A stretch of 64,000 nucleotides of DNA, taken from contig NZ_CP047656.1 of the NCBI RefSeq assembly GCF_009906955.1, positions 1,567,501-1,631,500 of the forward strand, given 5' to 3'. This DNA comes from Paraglaciecola mesophila (lineage in GTDB: Bacteria > Pseudomonadota > Gammaproteobacteria > Enterobacterales > Alteromonadaceae). The position numbers and the translations under genes were made by a program. The notes beneath the pieces were generated by a model. It was not told the DNA's origin and made no database searches. It saw nothing but the letters and a program-made list of their open reading frames with translations. Of the stretch, positions 63,838 through 64,000 are shown piece after piece. The stretch's first letter is position 1. Each line of letters begins with the position of its first letter.

Positions 63838-64000
63838 ATACCAACTCCACTAAATAATTAACCACTCAGCGAAAATTTAAAAGGACTTAATCAAGACGCT
63901 TAAATGATAGCTCTTTATTAAAAACTAACCTGTGCTCTTTCGAGTTTGAGCAACACAGAGTAAGTCCTTTTAAAATTCGCCCGAAGGGAATTCCCCAGCG
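63838..64000. repeat. MITE-like structured repeat element, second copy (inverted, cut by window end)
   Basis: From ATACCAACTCCACTAAATAA onward this is the inverse of the copy at 4629-4907: over 163 bases about seven substitutions and no gap. It keeps the TTTAAAAGGACTTA/TAAGTCCTTTTAAA arms and the inner hairpin, and includes the first part of the other arm (GGAATTCCCCAGCG) before the window ends. The rest lies to the right. Confidence 0.9.

Noticed and set aside
63645..63857. 70-codon ORF on the plus strand
   Set aside because: No ribosome site, composition not gene-like, and its end lies within the repeat element.

Overview
The window is a 64 kb piece of a gammaproteobacterial chromosome, most likely a marine Alteromonadaceae (Paraglaciecola/Glaciecola-like). 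This rests on the 16S rRNA 5' end at the left edge, the Alteromonas/Shewanella/Vibrio-type gene order (pomAB-xseB-ispA-dxs, nrdR-ribD-ribE-ribBA-ribH-nusB-thiL-pgpA), PEP-CTERM proteins, and marine-type housekeeping proteins. The genus is an inference.

Layout. 1-560 holds the start of an rrn operon on the minus strand with two tandem promoters. 1066-4191 is a large secreted subtilase. 4200-5000 carries a structured repeat element with terminal inverted repeats; a second copy, inverted and cut by the window edge, lies at 63838-64000, and a lone end sits at 10862-10884. 5.1-10.8 kb holds two PEP-CTERM surface proteins, pssA, and a large PrsT-like TPR protein of the exosortase system. 10.9-16.3 kb is clpB (with a sigma-32-like promoter), pgeF, rluD and bamD.

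16.4-24.0 kb is the most interesting region. A ChrR-type zinc anti-sigma factor and its ECF sigma factor are followed by a head-to-head Lon-N-like gene and a seven-gene operon (NTF2-like, SDR, FAD amine-oxidase-like, DUF1365, cyclopropane-synthase-like methyltransferase, chalcone-isomerase-like, DUF3833 lipoprotein). The same promoter pattern, TGATCT-N18-TANNAA, stands in front of the sigma gene and in front of the operon. This points to an autoregulated envelope-lipid response, probably to singlet oxygen or similar oxidants.

24.0-40.1 kb is core metabolism: sodium-type flagellar stator pomAB, isoprenoid precursor genes, riboflavin genes (ribBA has a degenerate GTP cyclohydrolase half), nusB, thiL, pgpA, nrdR, three tandem FlgO-family outer membrane lipoproteins, and glyA. 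40.4-48.6 kb has a Gfo/Idh/MocA oxidoreductase with an in-frame 21-bp minisatellite, a secreted M20 peptidase, ettA, and a hybrid histidine kinase with many sensor domains. 48.7-53.4 kb is the cyoABCDE quinol oxidase operon. 54.3-60.2 kb is accessory: a broken amidohydrolase, a secreted M20D amidohydrolase, a TetR regulator, an Nramp-fold transporter without the usual metal-binding motif, a GFA protein and a PRC-barrel protein. The window ends with acnA, an entericidin-like small lipoprotein and the second repeat copy.
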